Part shown: piece by piece, positions 36,779-45,474 of the stretch
How the letters are laid out: every line of letters starts with the position of its first letter
Position numbering within the stretch: position 1 is the stretch's first letter
Source of the DNA: Croceitalea dokdonensis DOKDO 023
GTDB taxonomy: Bacteria > Bacteroidota > Bacteroidia > Flavobacteriales > Flavobacteriaceae
DNA: 64,000 nt
Direction of reading: 5' to 3'
NCBI RefSeq assembly: GCF_001306415.1
Contig: NZ_LDJX01000003.1
Location: forward strand, 248,001 to 312,000
Notes under the pieces: generated by a model
What the model saw: only the letters and a program-made list of their open reading frames with translations
Told to the model about the DNA's origin: nothing
The model's database searches: none
Program-made: the position numbers and the translations under genes

Positions 36779-38620
36779 ATGAATGTAGTTTATAAAGCGT
36801 TTTTATGTTTCCCCGTGGTTTTTTTGTTTGGTCTAGTGAGCAATGCCCAGCTGCAACCAATCCTTGGTGAAACAAAAATCGCTTTTATGGCGGATGTACA
36901 TTTTTTGGATGTGCACGGTACTTTGGGCGATGTAGGGTATAAAGGCATACTAAATCCTAGGGACAGTACGTATTCTCTAATCCGCTCAATGGATGCCCAA
37001 CTGCATTCCACCCGGTTGTTCAATGAAAATTATTTTTCTTTTAAAGCCGCTTTGGACGATGCCGTAAAGCGGGGTATTAAAATCATTGTTCTTCCCGGGG
37101 ATTTTAGCGATGACGGCCAACCTATTAACATTCGAGGGTTAAAAACAGTTTTGAACAGATATTCCCGGGAATACGGCTTGTCATTCTTTCTCACAACAGG
37201 AAATCACGATCCAACAAGACCTTTTGGGGATAAAGGTGGCAAGGTTGATTTTTTAGGCGAAGGAGGTAAAGCGCAGCCTATTATGAGCCAACAAGGGATG
37301 TTTAATGCCAATAGGAAAAAAGAACATCCTGTAATCATAAGCAAGGAAGTTAGGGAAATGGGGTACGAAGAAATCGTCAACGAATTAGACCTACATGGGT
37401 TCTTTCCTAAAAGTGTTTACCGGTATTGGGAAACTCCATTTTCTGACTATACTTACGAGGAATATTCCCTGGAAAAGGCAACGGCAGCATCCCTTCTTAA
37501 AAATCGATGGTATCAACAAGGTTCAAATGCCACTCCGCTACCGGATGTCAGTTATCTGGTAGAACCTATTGAAGGGGTTTGGTTGTTGGCCTTGGATGCG
37601 AACGTCTATCTTCCCAAGACAAACCCTTCGGAATATCATGGAGCCGGAATTGGGTACAATCAAGTTTTAAAACATAAACAACACTTAGTTCATTGGACAA
37701 GGGAGGTTGCCAAAGAAGCCAAAAGACTGGATAAGACCTTAATTGCATTTAGCCATTACCCAATGGTGGATTTTAACGATGGGGCAACCGAAGAGATGAA
37801 ACTGCTGTTTGGGGAGAACGGTTTACAGGTCCACCGCGTGCCTGATCAACAGGTTGCCGAGGTCTTTGCTGATGCCGGCTTAAAGATTCATTTTGGGGGT
37901 CATATGCACCTGAACGATATCGGGGTGCATACCTCTGTAAATGGAAATACACTGACCAATGTGCAGGTTCCATCATTGGCAGTTTATAAACCAGCCTATA
38001 CATTCATCAAGCTAAAGAATAATGGAGTACTGAAATTAAAGACGGTGGTTTTGGATACGGTTCCAGATTTCGACTCTTTTTTTAAGCTTTATCAAGAAGA
38101 ACACAAGTATCTAAAATCCCTTGGAGACCAACAATTGTGGAAAACAGAAATATTGGCTTCCAAAGACTACAAGACTTTTACCCAATGGCATTTAAAAGAA
38201 TTGATCCGTTTACGCTTGCTAAAGGAATGGCCAGAAAAACTCAGAAAATTACTTTTAAATTTAAATGGTGCACAATTATATGTGCTTTTGCACTCTAGCA
38301 TCCCATTATCCGATAGTGATTTTGATGATAATTTAAAAAGCCTGGCGAAAACCGCCGTTTGGAAAAAAGCCAGGGAAGCTGCGGAAAATAGGCTTCAAAA
38401 AAATGGTCTTCGCTTGCAGGATTTTCTGGCATGGGATGGAAACGATCTCATTTACGATTTTTATAGGATTCGTATGGCGGATAGCCTCGCATTTGAGGAT
38501 ATAAGTAACGAAAGAATACAACAGTATGCGAGCTTTTTTAAAGAAAAAGAAGTACTTCATAACAACCCTTATTTACGGGAGCTAGAACTCTTTTTTATCA
38601 TATTTTCCAAATCAATGTAG
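36779..38620 (+). CDS. secreted calcineurin-like metallophosphoesterase
   Basis: 613 residues with a signal peptide (ending near VSNAQ). The metal-binding motifs of the calcineurin-like family are all present: FMADVHFLD, VLPGDFSDDGQ, TTGNHDP, AFSHYPM and FGGHMHLND. The C-terminal 220 residues (from about 395) are helical and not recognised. It follows susD by 81 bases and is probably the last gene of that transcription unit. It may act on phosphodiesters or monoesters at the cell surface or periplasm together with the AP fusion. Confidence 0.85.
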   Translation: MNVVYKAFLCFPVVFLFGLVSNAQLQPILGETKIAFMADVHFLDVHGTLGDVGYKGILNPRDSTYSLIRSMDAQLHSTRLFNENYFSFKAALDDAVKRGIKIIVLPGDFSDDGQPINIRGLKTVLNRYSREYGLSFFLTTGNHDPTRPFGDKGGKVDFLGEGGKAQPIMSQQGMFNANRKKEHPVIISKEVREMGYEEIVNELDLHGFFPKSVYRYWETPFSDYTYEEYSLEKATAASLLKNRWYQQGSNATPLPDVSYLVEPIEGVWLLALDANVYLPKTNPSEYHGAGIGYNQVLKHKQHLVHWTREVAKEAKRLDKTLIAFSHYPMVDFNDGATEEMKLLFGENGLQVHRVPDQQVAEVFADAGLKIHFGGHMHLNDIGVHTSVNGNTLTNVQVPSLAVYKPAYTFIKLKNNGVLKLKTVVLDTVPDFDSFFKLYQEEHKYLKSLGDQQLWKTEILASKDYKTFTQWHLKELIRLRLLKEWPEKLRKLLLNLNGAQLYVLLHSSIPLSDSDFDDNLKSLAKTAVWKKAREAAENRLQKNGLRLQDFLAWDGNDLIYDFYRIRMADSLAFEDISNERIQQYASFFKEKEVLHNNPYLRELELFFIIFSKSM

Positions 38621-39065
38621 GGTGCCAACCATCAAACGTTTCAATTGGAACCATAGAAAAGTGGTGTATCCAAACTAGAATTGGGCTTGGACGTTTCACT
38701 AAAAATGGGTGTACCCATTTAGACTCACTCAGCGATTTTTGATTGGACATTTCAGTTTCAAATTCTTTTGTATTCCTATAACTTGATACGTTTTACAGTC
38801 TTTTCCATCGTGTATTTAAAGTGCATTTAAACAGGCATCAGGCTCCATCTTAACCTCAATTGAGGTGTGTTAAGCCTGGTGGTTTAGATGCCAGGTTTTT
38901 GGATAAAAAAAGACTATCCTTATAAAAACCCAAAGGACATACTAATACTGTGTTGCGTTCTTCATTAGATAACATTGTTTAAACTTTAACAAAAAAGAAT
39001 AAACAAAAATGGTACATTTGAATTTATCGAAAAATTATACGTACACTAAATTCTAAAACAAATAG
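38621..39065. other. intergenic region before folE
   Basis: 445 bases without a gene. It holds the nested inverted repeats listed at 38834-38892; otherwise I see nothing definite. Confidence 0.5.
38834..38897 (+). promoter_or_regulatory. nested inverted repeats followed by a T-run (structured RNA or terminator)
   Basis: Three nested arms: GGCATC (38834) with GATGCC (38887), AGG (38840) with CCT (38875), CTTAAC (38849) with GTTAAG (38869). The centre CCTCAATTGAGG is self-complementary. Five Ts follow. It could end the metallophosphoesterase transcript (213 bases upstream) or be part of a leader 170 bases before folE. Confidence 0.45.
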
Positions 39066-39770
39066 ATGGAAGGAAAACATATACTTAGCCAAGGCCTCGT
39101 GGAATCTGATACCATGATTACTGAACTGTCCATAGACGAGATTGGTGACGATCATATGTACACCGGACTTGAAACTCCGATCAAGGCAGACGCCTTTAAA
39201 CTAAGTGATGCAGAAAAAAAAGAGAAGATAGCCGTGCTCTTTGGTGAAATCATGGAGGTGATGGGCTTGGACCTTACGGACGATTCTTTAAAGGGAACCC
39301 CTAAACGGGTGGCCAAAATGTATATAGATGAAATATATTCTGGCCTAAATCCGGCCAACAAGCCCAAGGTGGCCTTGTTTGATAACAAGTACCAGTACAA
39401 CCAAATGCTAGTGGAGAAGGACATCACCTTTTACTCCAATTGTGAGCACCATTTTGTGCCTATTATTGGAAAGGCACATGTGGCCTATATTTCATCGGGC
39501 AAGGTCATTGGGCTGTCCAAGTTAAACCGTATGGTACAATACTTTGCCAAAAGGCCACAGGTACAAGAACGGTTGACCAACCAAATTGGGGTAGAGCTAC
39601 AAAACATATTAGGAACCAAAAACGTTGCGGTTATCATTGATGCCAAACACCTCTGCGTTTCTTCACGGGGCATAAAGGATGATACCTCTGCCACGGTTAC
39701 TTCGTTTTACGGAGGTCAATTTTTGGAACAGGACAAAATTCAAGAGTTGTACAATTACATTACTAATTAA
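39066..39770 (+). CDS. folE: GTP cyclohydrolase I
   Basis: 234 residues. The catalytic domain (about 60-234) has DLTDDSLKGTPKRVAKMY, the zinc site in FYSNCEHHFVPIIGKAHVAY (Cys and His), KVIGLSKLNRMVQYFAKRPQ and the second zinc Cys in KHLCVSSRGIKD. It makes 7,8-dihydroneopterin triphosphate from GTP for folate or pterin synthesis. About 45 N-terminal residues precede the core, longer than the minimum; the first ATG at 39066 is kept because the extension is conserved-looking and acidic. Followed closely by a glutathione peroxidase gene. Confidence 0.94.
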   Translation: MEGKHILSQGLVESDTMITELSIDEIGDDHMYTGLETPIKADAFKLSDAEKKEKIAVLFGEIMEVMGLDLTDDSLKGTPKRVAKMYIDEIYSGLNPANKPKVALFDNKYQYNQMLVEKDITFYSNCEHHFVPIIGKAHVAYISSGKVIGLSKLNRMVQYFAKRPQVQERLTNQIGVELQNILGTKNVAVIIDAKHLCVSSRGIKDDTSATVTSFYGGQFLEQDKIQELYNYITN

Positions 39771-39778
39771 TTGATGTC

Positions 39779-40318
39779 GTGAAGTTTTTACAGAAAATCA
39801 GCAATAAAGCTTTTAAGCCCTCAGAAAAGGAAATGGAAACTGCGCCCTTTGGTATTTTTGATGTGAAAATACATACTTTGGCGGGTAAGCCATTTTCCTG
39901 GGATGTGGTCAAGGGAAGGTTTATCCTATTTGTCAATGTGGCCAGTGAGTGCGGTTTTACCAGTCAGTATAAAGATTTGGAAAACCTATTCCAAAAATAT
40001 AGCGATAAGCTTATGGTTATAGGCGTTCCCTGTAACCAGTTTGGTGCCCAAGAACCTGGGACTGCCGAACAAATTGGTGCTTTTTGCGAAAAAAATTATG
40101 GGGTAAGCTTTACCCTGTTGGAGAAAATTGATGTCAAAGGTCTCAATCAGCACCAATTGTATGCCTGGTTGACCCAAAAGCGCTACAACAAAAAAATGAG
40201 CAGTTCCGTAAAGTGGAACTTTCAAAAATACTTGGTGTCTCCAGATGGGCAACTGGTAGATTTTTTCTATTCCACCACCTCGCCCTTAAGTAAAAAAATC
40301 ACCAAACATCTGGCGTAA
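39779..40318 (+). CDS. glutathione peroxidase family thiol peroxidase
   Basis: 179 residues (160 from the inner ATG at 39833). Thioredoxin fold with the active site VNVASECGFTSQYKDLENLF, peroxidatic residue Cys rather than selenocysteine, then GVPCNQFGAQEPG and KWNFQKYLVSPDG (the conserved Gln and Trp-Asn). Such Cys enzymes usually take electrons from thioredoxin. The GTG at 39779 sits 8 bases after folE; the inner ATG is the more usual family start, so the N-terminus is uncertain. A strong terminator follows. Confidence 0.88.
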   Translation: MKFLQKISNKAFKPSEKEMETAPFGIFDVKIHTLAGKPFSWDVVKGRFILFVNVASECGFTSQYKDLENLFQKYSDKLMVIGVPCNQFGAQEPGTAEQIGAFCEKNYGVSFTLLEKIDVKGLNQHQLYAWLTQKRYNKKMSSSVKWNFQKYLVSPDGQLVDFFYSTTSPLSKKITKHLA

Positions 40319-40335
40319 AAATGGGATAAAAAATT

Positions 40336-40369
40336 AAAAAGGCTACGGTTCCACGTAGCCTTTTTTTTT
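40336..40369 (+). terminator. rho-independent terminator after the peroxidase gene
   Basis: AAGGCTACG and CGTAGCC form a tight stem with a short loop, followed by nine Ts. The A-run before it makes it usable in both directions, so it may also serve the minus-strand gene at 40397. Confidence 0.92.
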
Positions 40370-40396
40370 GTTACAAAATCCTCAACGTACTTTTGA

Positions 40397-40636
40397 TCAA
40401 ACTGTAATTCTGCCTTTAAGGCGCTTGTCTATTTTCCGTTTTTTTTCGGTAATGCGCTTCATGGCATCCATAAGTTTGGAATCCTTTGTTTTCTTGTAAA
40501 TCTCGTTAATGGCAAGAACAAGTTCTTTACCTTTTCTTGAGGCCACAACACGATCGCTAGTGGACATATGGCTCATTTTCATCTTTTCAAACTGTTCTGC
40601 CTGCATCAATAAATCCATAAATATTTGTTTAAACAT
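40397..40636 (-). CDS. small basic helical protein, unknown function
   Basis: 79 residues (73 if started at the ATG at 40618). It is helical and basic, with KKRKIDKRLKGRITV at its end. No membrane span, no known motif. It is convergent with the peroxidase gene and ends just past its terminator. I do not recognise the family. Confidence 0.6.
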   Translation of the reverse strand: MFKQIFMDLLMQAEQFEKMKMSHMSTSDRVVASRKGKELVLAINEIYKKTKDSKLMDAMKRITEKKRKIDKRLKGRITV

Positions 40637-40789
40637 TATTTAAATATATTAAACATAATTGTATTTTTAGCAGTAAATGGGGGGAAGTTTATGGTTTTGT
40701 ATTCCTTTTAACGCAAATGTTTAAGGCAAGGTACTCAAAGCTCAGGTTTTTGAAAGGAAACAATAAACAAAATTGTACTCTCCCAATGG

Positions 40790-40818
40790 CCTAGGTAAGC
40801 ATAATACGTTTACCTGGG
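40790..40818. promoter_or_regulatory. inverted repeat upstream of the 40849 gene
   Basis: CCTAGGTAA (40790-40798) and TTACCTGGG (40810-40818) are inverted repeats with one G-T pair and an 11-base loop. It ends 30 bases before the start codon, so an operator or leader hairpin is possible. Confidence 0.35.
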
Positions 40819-40848
40819 ACCATAGTGTTTAAACCTTAGGATTGATTA

Positions 40849-41193
40849 ATGGATAAAGAATATACGCAACGTCTTACTTTTAAAGGTCACCCTATCATTA
40901 TAAGATACCGTCCTTTGGGGAGATGGCAAAAACCAAATTATGAAGGCCTACAGGTGCCCGTTGAGGTAAAAATGGCAGCCAATGAGGTGACGGATAGGCA
41001 AGTGTTGGAAACCATCTTTACGGCAATAGAGGATGATCTTCTTTTTATTATCCGTGAGTATCTTAGTACTGTAAAGACCACATATTTTGGTATTTTATTT
41101 AAGTATCAGTTTGTGAACAGAGCGATAAAGCTGTCGGAACAAGGTGGGATGGCCTATTATAGGGCAGAACTTAGATGGGAGTATAAGTATTAA
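40849..41193 (+). CDS. hypothetical protein, 114 aa
   Basis: A soluble mixed alpha/beta protein without signal or span: MDKEYTQRLTFKGHPIIIRY at the start and a central acidic helix (LETIFTAIEDDLLFIIREY). No motif that I recognise. Codon use and length fit a real gene; it stands alone between the small minus gene and the haloperoxidase-like gene. Confidence 0.65.
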   Translation: MDKEYTQRLTFKGHPIIIRYRPLGRWQKPNYEGLQVPVEVKMAANEVTDRQVLETIFTAIEDDLLFIIREYLSTVKTTYFGILFKYQFVNRAIKLSEQGGMAYYRAELRWEYKY

Positions 41194-41464
41194 GTGTATC
41201 TTCTTGTACAGGCCGTACTTTATTTGACCAAATGGTGATCGCTTGTGGGTGTCCTATGCCAAGTTCTGGTCTTTGGATATTTCTTGGAGTTCCTTTTAAA
41301 AACAACCTTTAGCGTACAGGCGGCCTTTGTTTTAAACCTACTGCACCAAGTGATGGTAGTACTGTAGTATACATGGGAGGTGAATTTTAACGTAAGTATA
41401 GCACCTTGTTGTTTTTTTGAAACCGGCCTAGGATGTAATTTTATGAAACTTTATTTCTAGGAAA

Positions 41465-42676
41465 ATGCCCACTAAAGTCTTTTCAATTGCCACTATTTTT
41501 CTAGGTCTTTTTATATCATGTTCCCCTACAACAACAAAGCGGGTTCATAACCTGGAGCCGTTTATGTTTTCTGTATCACAAGAGGATGTTGAGGTTGAAC
41601 CCATGGCTATTGGCGTCTTAGATGGCTTGCAGCTAAAAGGTGATTCACTTGATCAAGAAATACGTTTTTGGACTGCGGCTTACCCGTCCTACCGTTGGCA
41701 TCAAATTATGATGGAGGCAAGCCAAAAACATAAGGGCCATAAAAATGGCGGCCGTATGGCCATACTACATCTGGCTATTTATGACGCCTTGGCATCTTGT
41801 GAAGGGAACGACCAGCGCAGTGCGGTGGCAGCGGCATCGCACCAAATTATCTCGTATTATTTCCCAGAACAACAAGGCTGGTTAGATAGCCTATTGGTAC
41901 GGCACCAAATGGTACAATTCACGCTAAACGAGTACGAGCCCATTGAAATTCAAAGAGGTAAGGCTATTGGCAAGGCCATTGCCACAAAATATAAGAATTA
42001 CGCCAAAACCAACAATACCGATAAAATTTGGGACGGCAAGGTTCCCAACGACCCCAGCTTATGGTCTGGCACCCCATACCCATACGGACCCACCAAAAAG
42101 GATTGGGAACCCTTAACATTGACTTCTGCCAAACAGTTTAGGCCTGGCCCGCCTCCAAAAGATTGGTCGGAGGATATGCAAGAGCTTCGAGAATTTTATA
42201 AGGCGAACAACAGCAGCGATATTGCCTGGAAATGGAAAAGCGAACCCATCTGGGACCAACTTTTGGAACGTAAGATTTTGGAATATGCTTTGGACGCTGG
42301 GGAGGCAGCTTATGTTAGTGCGGTTTTTCATGCCGCCCGCTATGATGCTACCATTGCCGCTTGGGATGGCAAATATCAGTATTGGGGCATTAGGCCCTTT
42401 CAATACGATACATCATTTCAACCCATACTTGAAACCCCTAATTTTCCGGGATATCCCGCCGGGCATACTACTGTCGCAGGGGCCTTGGCCAAGGTGCTTT
42501 CCCATTTTTTCCCGCATGATGCAAAACAATTTGAGGCCCTGGCCAAAGAATGTTCAGAATCACGGTTCCAAGGTGGTGTACATTTTAGGACAGATAACGA
42601 AGTAGGGCTTAAGGTAGGTAATCAAGTAGGGCAACATGTGATTCAGGTTTTTGAAGAACAAACAGGAAAGCACTAG
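41465..42676 (+). CDS. vanadium-dependent haloperoxidase/PAP2-like lipoprotein
   Basis: 403 residues. N-terminal lipobox LFISCSP puts it in the envelope. The C-terminal half has PAP2/vanadium-haloperoxidase phosphate- or vanadate-binding motifs: YPAGHTTVAGA (acid/base His) near 328 and SRFQGGVHFRTDNEVG (SR-x5-H-x3-D) near 363. The Lys-Arg first motif (KxxxxxxRP) may be KYQYWGIRPF near 306. Family members are vanadium haloperoxidases or acid phosphatases; which one this is cannot be read from sequence. Confidence 0.82.
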   Translation: MPTKVFSIATIFLGLFISCSPTTTKRVHNLEPFMFSVSQEDVEVEPMAIGVLDGLQLKGDSLDQEIRFWTAAYPSYRWHQIMMEASQKHKGHKNGGRMAILHLAIYDALASCEGNDQRSAVAAASHQIISYYFPEQQGWLDSLLVRHQMVQFTLNEYEPIEIQRGKAIGKAIATKYKNYAKTNNTDKIWDGKVPNDPSLWSGTPYPYGPTKKDWEPLTLTSAKQFRPGPPPKDWSEDMQELREFYKANNSSDIAWKWKSEPIWDQLLERKILEYALDAGEAAYVSAVFHAARYDATIAAWDGKYQYWGIRPFQYDTSFQPILETPNFPGYPAGHTTVAGALAKVLSHFFPHDAKQFEALAKECSESRFQGGVHFRTDNEVGLKVGNQVGQHVIQVFEEQTGKH

Positions 42677-42723
42677 GTTGTAGCTTTTAAAGGGTGGCGG
42701 AAAAGGAATAATCCCGCCGCATG

Positions 42724-42768
42724 GGTAACCCAAGTTGTTTCCTTTTGTGCATATAACCGCTGTTTTTA
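42724..42768 (+). promoter_or_regulatory. Crp/Fnr-type site 1 and -7 element before the Mo-hydroxylase genes
   Basis: Palindrome GGTAACCCAAGTTGTT at 42724-42739, then 21 bases, then TGTTTTTA (42761-42768), a poor match to TAnnTTTG (four of six fixed positions). ATG of the [2Fe-2S] gene is 40 bases further. Confidence 0.55.
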
Positions 42769-42807
42769 TCAGTATTCTTAAATATCTTGTAGATTTAAAT
42801 CACAAAC

Positions 42808-43302
42808 ATGAAGATTTCCTTTGTTTTAAACAATGAACCCACCACGGTGGACATAGCAGATGGGACCACCCCATTGTTATGGGTCATACGGGATACCCTT
42901 AATTTAAAGGGTACTAAATTTGGCTGTGGTAAAGCAGCATGTGGAGCCTGTACCTTACATATAGACGGGGTCGCCATAAGGTCTTGCTCGTATCCGGCCT
43001 CTTTTGTGGAGGGCAAAACCATTGTTACGATTGAGGGGCTAGGAACAGCTAAAAATCCGCACCCCGTGCAACAAGCATGGTTGGAGGAAATTGTGCCCCA
43101 ATGTGGGTATTGCCAGCCTGGTTTTATGATGGCAACCGCAGCACTTTTGCACCAGAATCCAAAACCTACGGACGAAGATATTGACCAAAATATCACGAAT
43201 GTTTGTCGTTGTGCAACGTATTACCGCATGAGAAAGGCCATACATAGGGCGGCGGAATTGACCCCAGAAAAAGAAGCAACGTCTGACACCCAAAACTCCT
43301 AA
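42808..43302 (+). CDS. [2Fe-2S] subunit of a molybdenum hydroxylase (isoquinoline oxidoreductase alpha-like)
   Basis: 164 residues in the two-cluster layout. The N-terminal plant-type ferredoxin has FGCGKAACGACTLHIDG (about 44-60) and a fourth Cys in IRSC; the C-terminal four-helix cluster has QCGYCQPGF and CRCATYYRMRKAI. It passes electrons from the Mo subunit, which follows three bases downstream. No signal peptide is seen; export would be by hitchhiking with the Tat-signal partner. Confidence 0.9.
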   Translation: MKISFVLNNEPTTVDIADGTTPLLWVIRDTLNLKGTKFGCGKAACGACTLHIDGVAIRSCSYPASFVEGKTIVTIEGLGTAKNPHPVQQAWLEEIVPQCGYCQPGFMMATAALLHQNPKPTDEDIDQNITNVCRCATYYRMRKAIHRAAELTPEKEATSDTQNS

Positions 43303-43305
43303 GCT

Positions 43306-45456
43306 ATGGCCAAGAAGAACATATCAAGAAGAAAATTTTTGGTTCGTGGTGGCTTGGGTACGGCAGGTGTCCTTGCCGTGGGTACCTACCTGTTTAGAAA
43401 TCCCCTTAGAAGAAAAATATTGGAGCAGGTAGACAGTGGTGAGGCAAGATATTTGGGCGGGGGCATGGAGCCCATGCTCTGGTTTGAAATAACAAAAGTG
43501 AATAAAGTAATATTGCATTCTCCAAAAGTAGAGATGGGGCAAGGTACATTTACCGGTTTGGCACAAATGGCTGCCGATGAGCTGGAGGTAGGGATGAACC
43601 AAATATCCGTGGTACACGCGGCATCAATGAGCGGTAATATGGATAAGTTTGCCACGGGTGGAAGCAATTCCATTTCCGGACTTTGGCAACCTTTACGGGA
43701 GTTGGCAGCGACCATGCGCGAGATGTTAAAATTGGAAGCGGGTAAAAAATCAGGATTTCCCGTGGATGAAATGACGGTGGCAAATGGTGAGGTGAATTTG
43801 GGTAGAACAACCATGACCTATGCTGAGATTGCTGAAAACGTGACAGATTGGGAAGTTCCAGATGCTCCCGGTTTAAAATCTTTGGATGCTTATAAATTCG
43901 TTGGTAAACCTATACCTCGGGTAGATTTGAATGCCAAGGTTTTTGGCGAACCTATTTTTGGCCTGGATGCCCAAATGCCAGATATGCTTTACGGTGCGGT
44001 GGTACGCCCAACAAAAATTGGTGCTAAGTATGTAAGTGCAAATACCAGTAAGGCCGATGCAATGCCCGGTGTTGTCAAGGTAATTCTAGAGGATGATTTT
44101 GTAGGGGTCATTGCAGATTCCTTTACCGCTGCGGAACGCGCAAAGGAAGCGATTGAGGTCACTTGGGAAGTTTCCCAAAGTTGGCAGACCAGCGATATCC
44201 GTGAGATGACCAAAGTAGGAAAGGGAGATGCTTTTGTGCTCCAAAAAGAAGGGGAAGACCTAAGTACGGAAGACGGCCTAATTCAAATGGAATTTACCAG
44301 TCCCCTTGGTGCGCACGCCCAATTGGAACCTAACGGGGTTGTAGCCGCTGTAGATGGGGATTCCGTTACGCTTAAATTATCTACCCAAGTGGTTGCCTTA
44401 ACCCGTAAAGAGGTGGCGAAGCGATTAAATATCGATGAAGAAAATGTAAATGTCATTCCCACTTTTTTGGGCGGTGGTTTTGGTAGACGGTTACATACGC
44501 CACATGCGGTTCAGGCCGCTGTGATGTCAAAAGCGGTGGGGAAGCCCGTGAAGTATTTTTTCTCTCGCAAAGAAGAATTTCAGCACGATTTGTTTCGTCC
44601 GCCAACACATCACCAACTCAAGGCAAAATTAACGGATGATGGCCATATCGCTTACTTGCAACACGACTTTTCTAGTGGTGATGTTGCGATAGATGCCGCC
44701 ATGGTGCCAGGTTTTTTACATACTGTTTTAGGCACTGATGTGGGTGCCATTAGGGGTGGATTCTGTCATTATGGAGCCATTCCCAACCTTAGAACGGTCT
44801 CATGGCACGTAGAACTTCCTTTTGCGACAAGTTGGTGGCGTAGTTTAGGTTTATTGGCAAATACGTTTGCTTGGGAAAGCTTTATGGATGAACTCGCGGT
44901 AAGGGCAGGTAAAAATCCTGTAGCGTTTCGCTTGGCGCATATCCAAGATGATGAAAAAGGCAAGCGTTTAAAGGCGGTCATTCAGGCAGCTGCGGACAAA
45001 GCGGGTTATCAAGACCAGGCGGTTAATGGGCGCGCCATGGGTTTTGCAGCCTCAACCGATGCAGGAACACCCTGTGCCCAAGTGGCCCAAGTATCCATAG
45101 AAAGCAATGAGATTATCGTGCACAAGGTAACCTGTGCCATGGACCCCGGAATTGCCGTGAACCCCGATCAGGTTCGCGCCCAATGCGAGGGCGCCATTAC
45201 TATGGGCATGAGCGCAACATTATACGAAAAAATGGATGTGGTAGACGGAGAACTAACCCCTACCATTTATGGTCCATACCGTATGGCGTTGATGAAACAT
45301 GCCCCTAAGGAAATTGATGTGGTGCTTTTGCAGGGGATGGATAAACCCGGAGCCGTGGGTGAACCCCCATTAGGGCCCATTGGAGCGGCCATTGCCAATG
45401 CAGTCTTTCGTTTAACAGGAAACCGACTTACTGATCTTCCTTTGACCTTGGTGTAG
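43306..45456 (+). CDS. xanthine dehydrogenase family molybdopterin-binding subunit (IorB-like)
   Basis: 716 residues with a Tat signal at the N-terminus (SRRKFLVRGGLGTAG, residues 5-19). The small alpha/beta domain and the large Mo-cofactor domain follow: PKVEMGQGTFTGLAQMAADE (about 65), a GGGFGRRLHTPHAVQAA motif (about 390), and the C-terminal catalytic Glu in KPGAVGEPPLGPIGAA. It resembles isoquinoline 1-oxidoreductase beta and periplasmic aldehyde dehydrogenases. The substrate is not known. Its place in a sulfur region under a Crp-type site is unusual. Confidence 0.9.
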   Translation: MAKKNISRRKFLVRGGLGTAGVLAVGTYLFRNPLRRKILEQVDSGEARYLGGGMEPMLWFEITKVNKVILHSPKVEMGQGTFTGLAQMAADELEVGMNQISVVHAASMSGNMDKFATGGSNSISGLWQPLRELAATMREMLKLEAGKKSGFPVDEMTVANGEVNLGRTTMTYAEIAENVTDWEVPDAPGLKSLDAYKFVGKPIPRVDLNAKVFGEPIFGLDAQMPDMLYGAVVRPTKIGAKYVSANTSKADAMPGVVKVILEDDFVGVIADSFTAAERAKEAIEVTWEVSQSWQTSDIREMTKVGKGDAFVLQKEGEDLSTEDGLIQMEFTSPLGAHAQLEPNGVVAAVDGDSVTLKLSTQVVALTRKEVAKRLNIDEENVNVIPTFLGGGFGRRLHTPHAVQAAVMSKAVGKPVKYFFSRKEEFQHDLFRPPTHHQLKAKLTDDGHIAYLQHDFSSGDVAIDAAMVPGFLHTVLGTDVGAIRGGFCHYGAIPNLRTVSWHVELPFATSWWRSLGLLANTFAWESFMDELAVRAGKNPVAFRLAHIQDDEKGKRLKAVIQAAADKAGYQDQAVNGRAMGFAASTDAGTPCAQVAQVSIESNEIIVHKVTCAMDPGIAVNPDQVRAQCEGAITMGMSATLYEKMDVVDGELTPTIYGPYRMALMKHAPKEIDVVLLQGMDKPGAVGEPPLGPIGAAIANAVFRLTGNRLTDLPLTLV

Positions 45457-45474
45457 AAATTTTAGCGTTGTTTT

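Noticed and set aside
39779-40318. Selenocysteine glutathione peroxidase
   Set aside because: The active-site codon is an ordinary Cys codon (VASECGFT) and there is no in-frame TGA.
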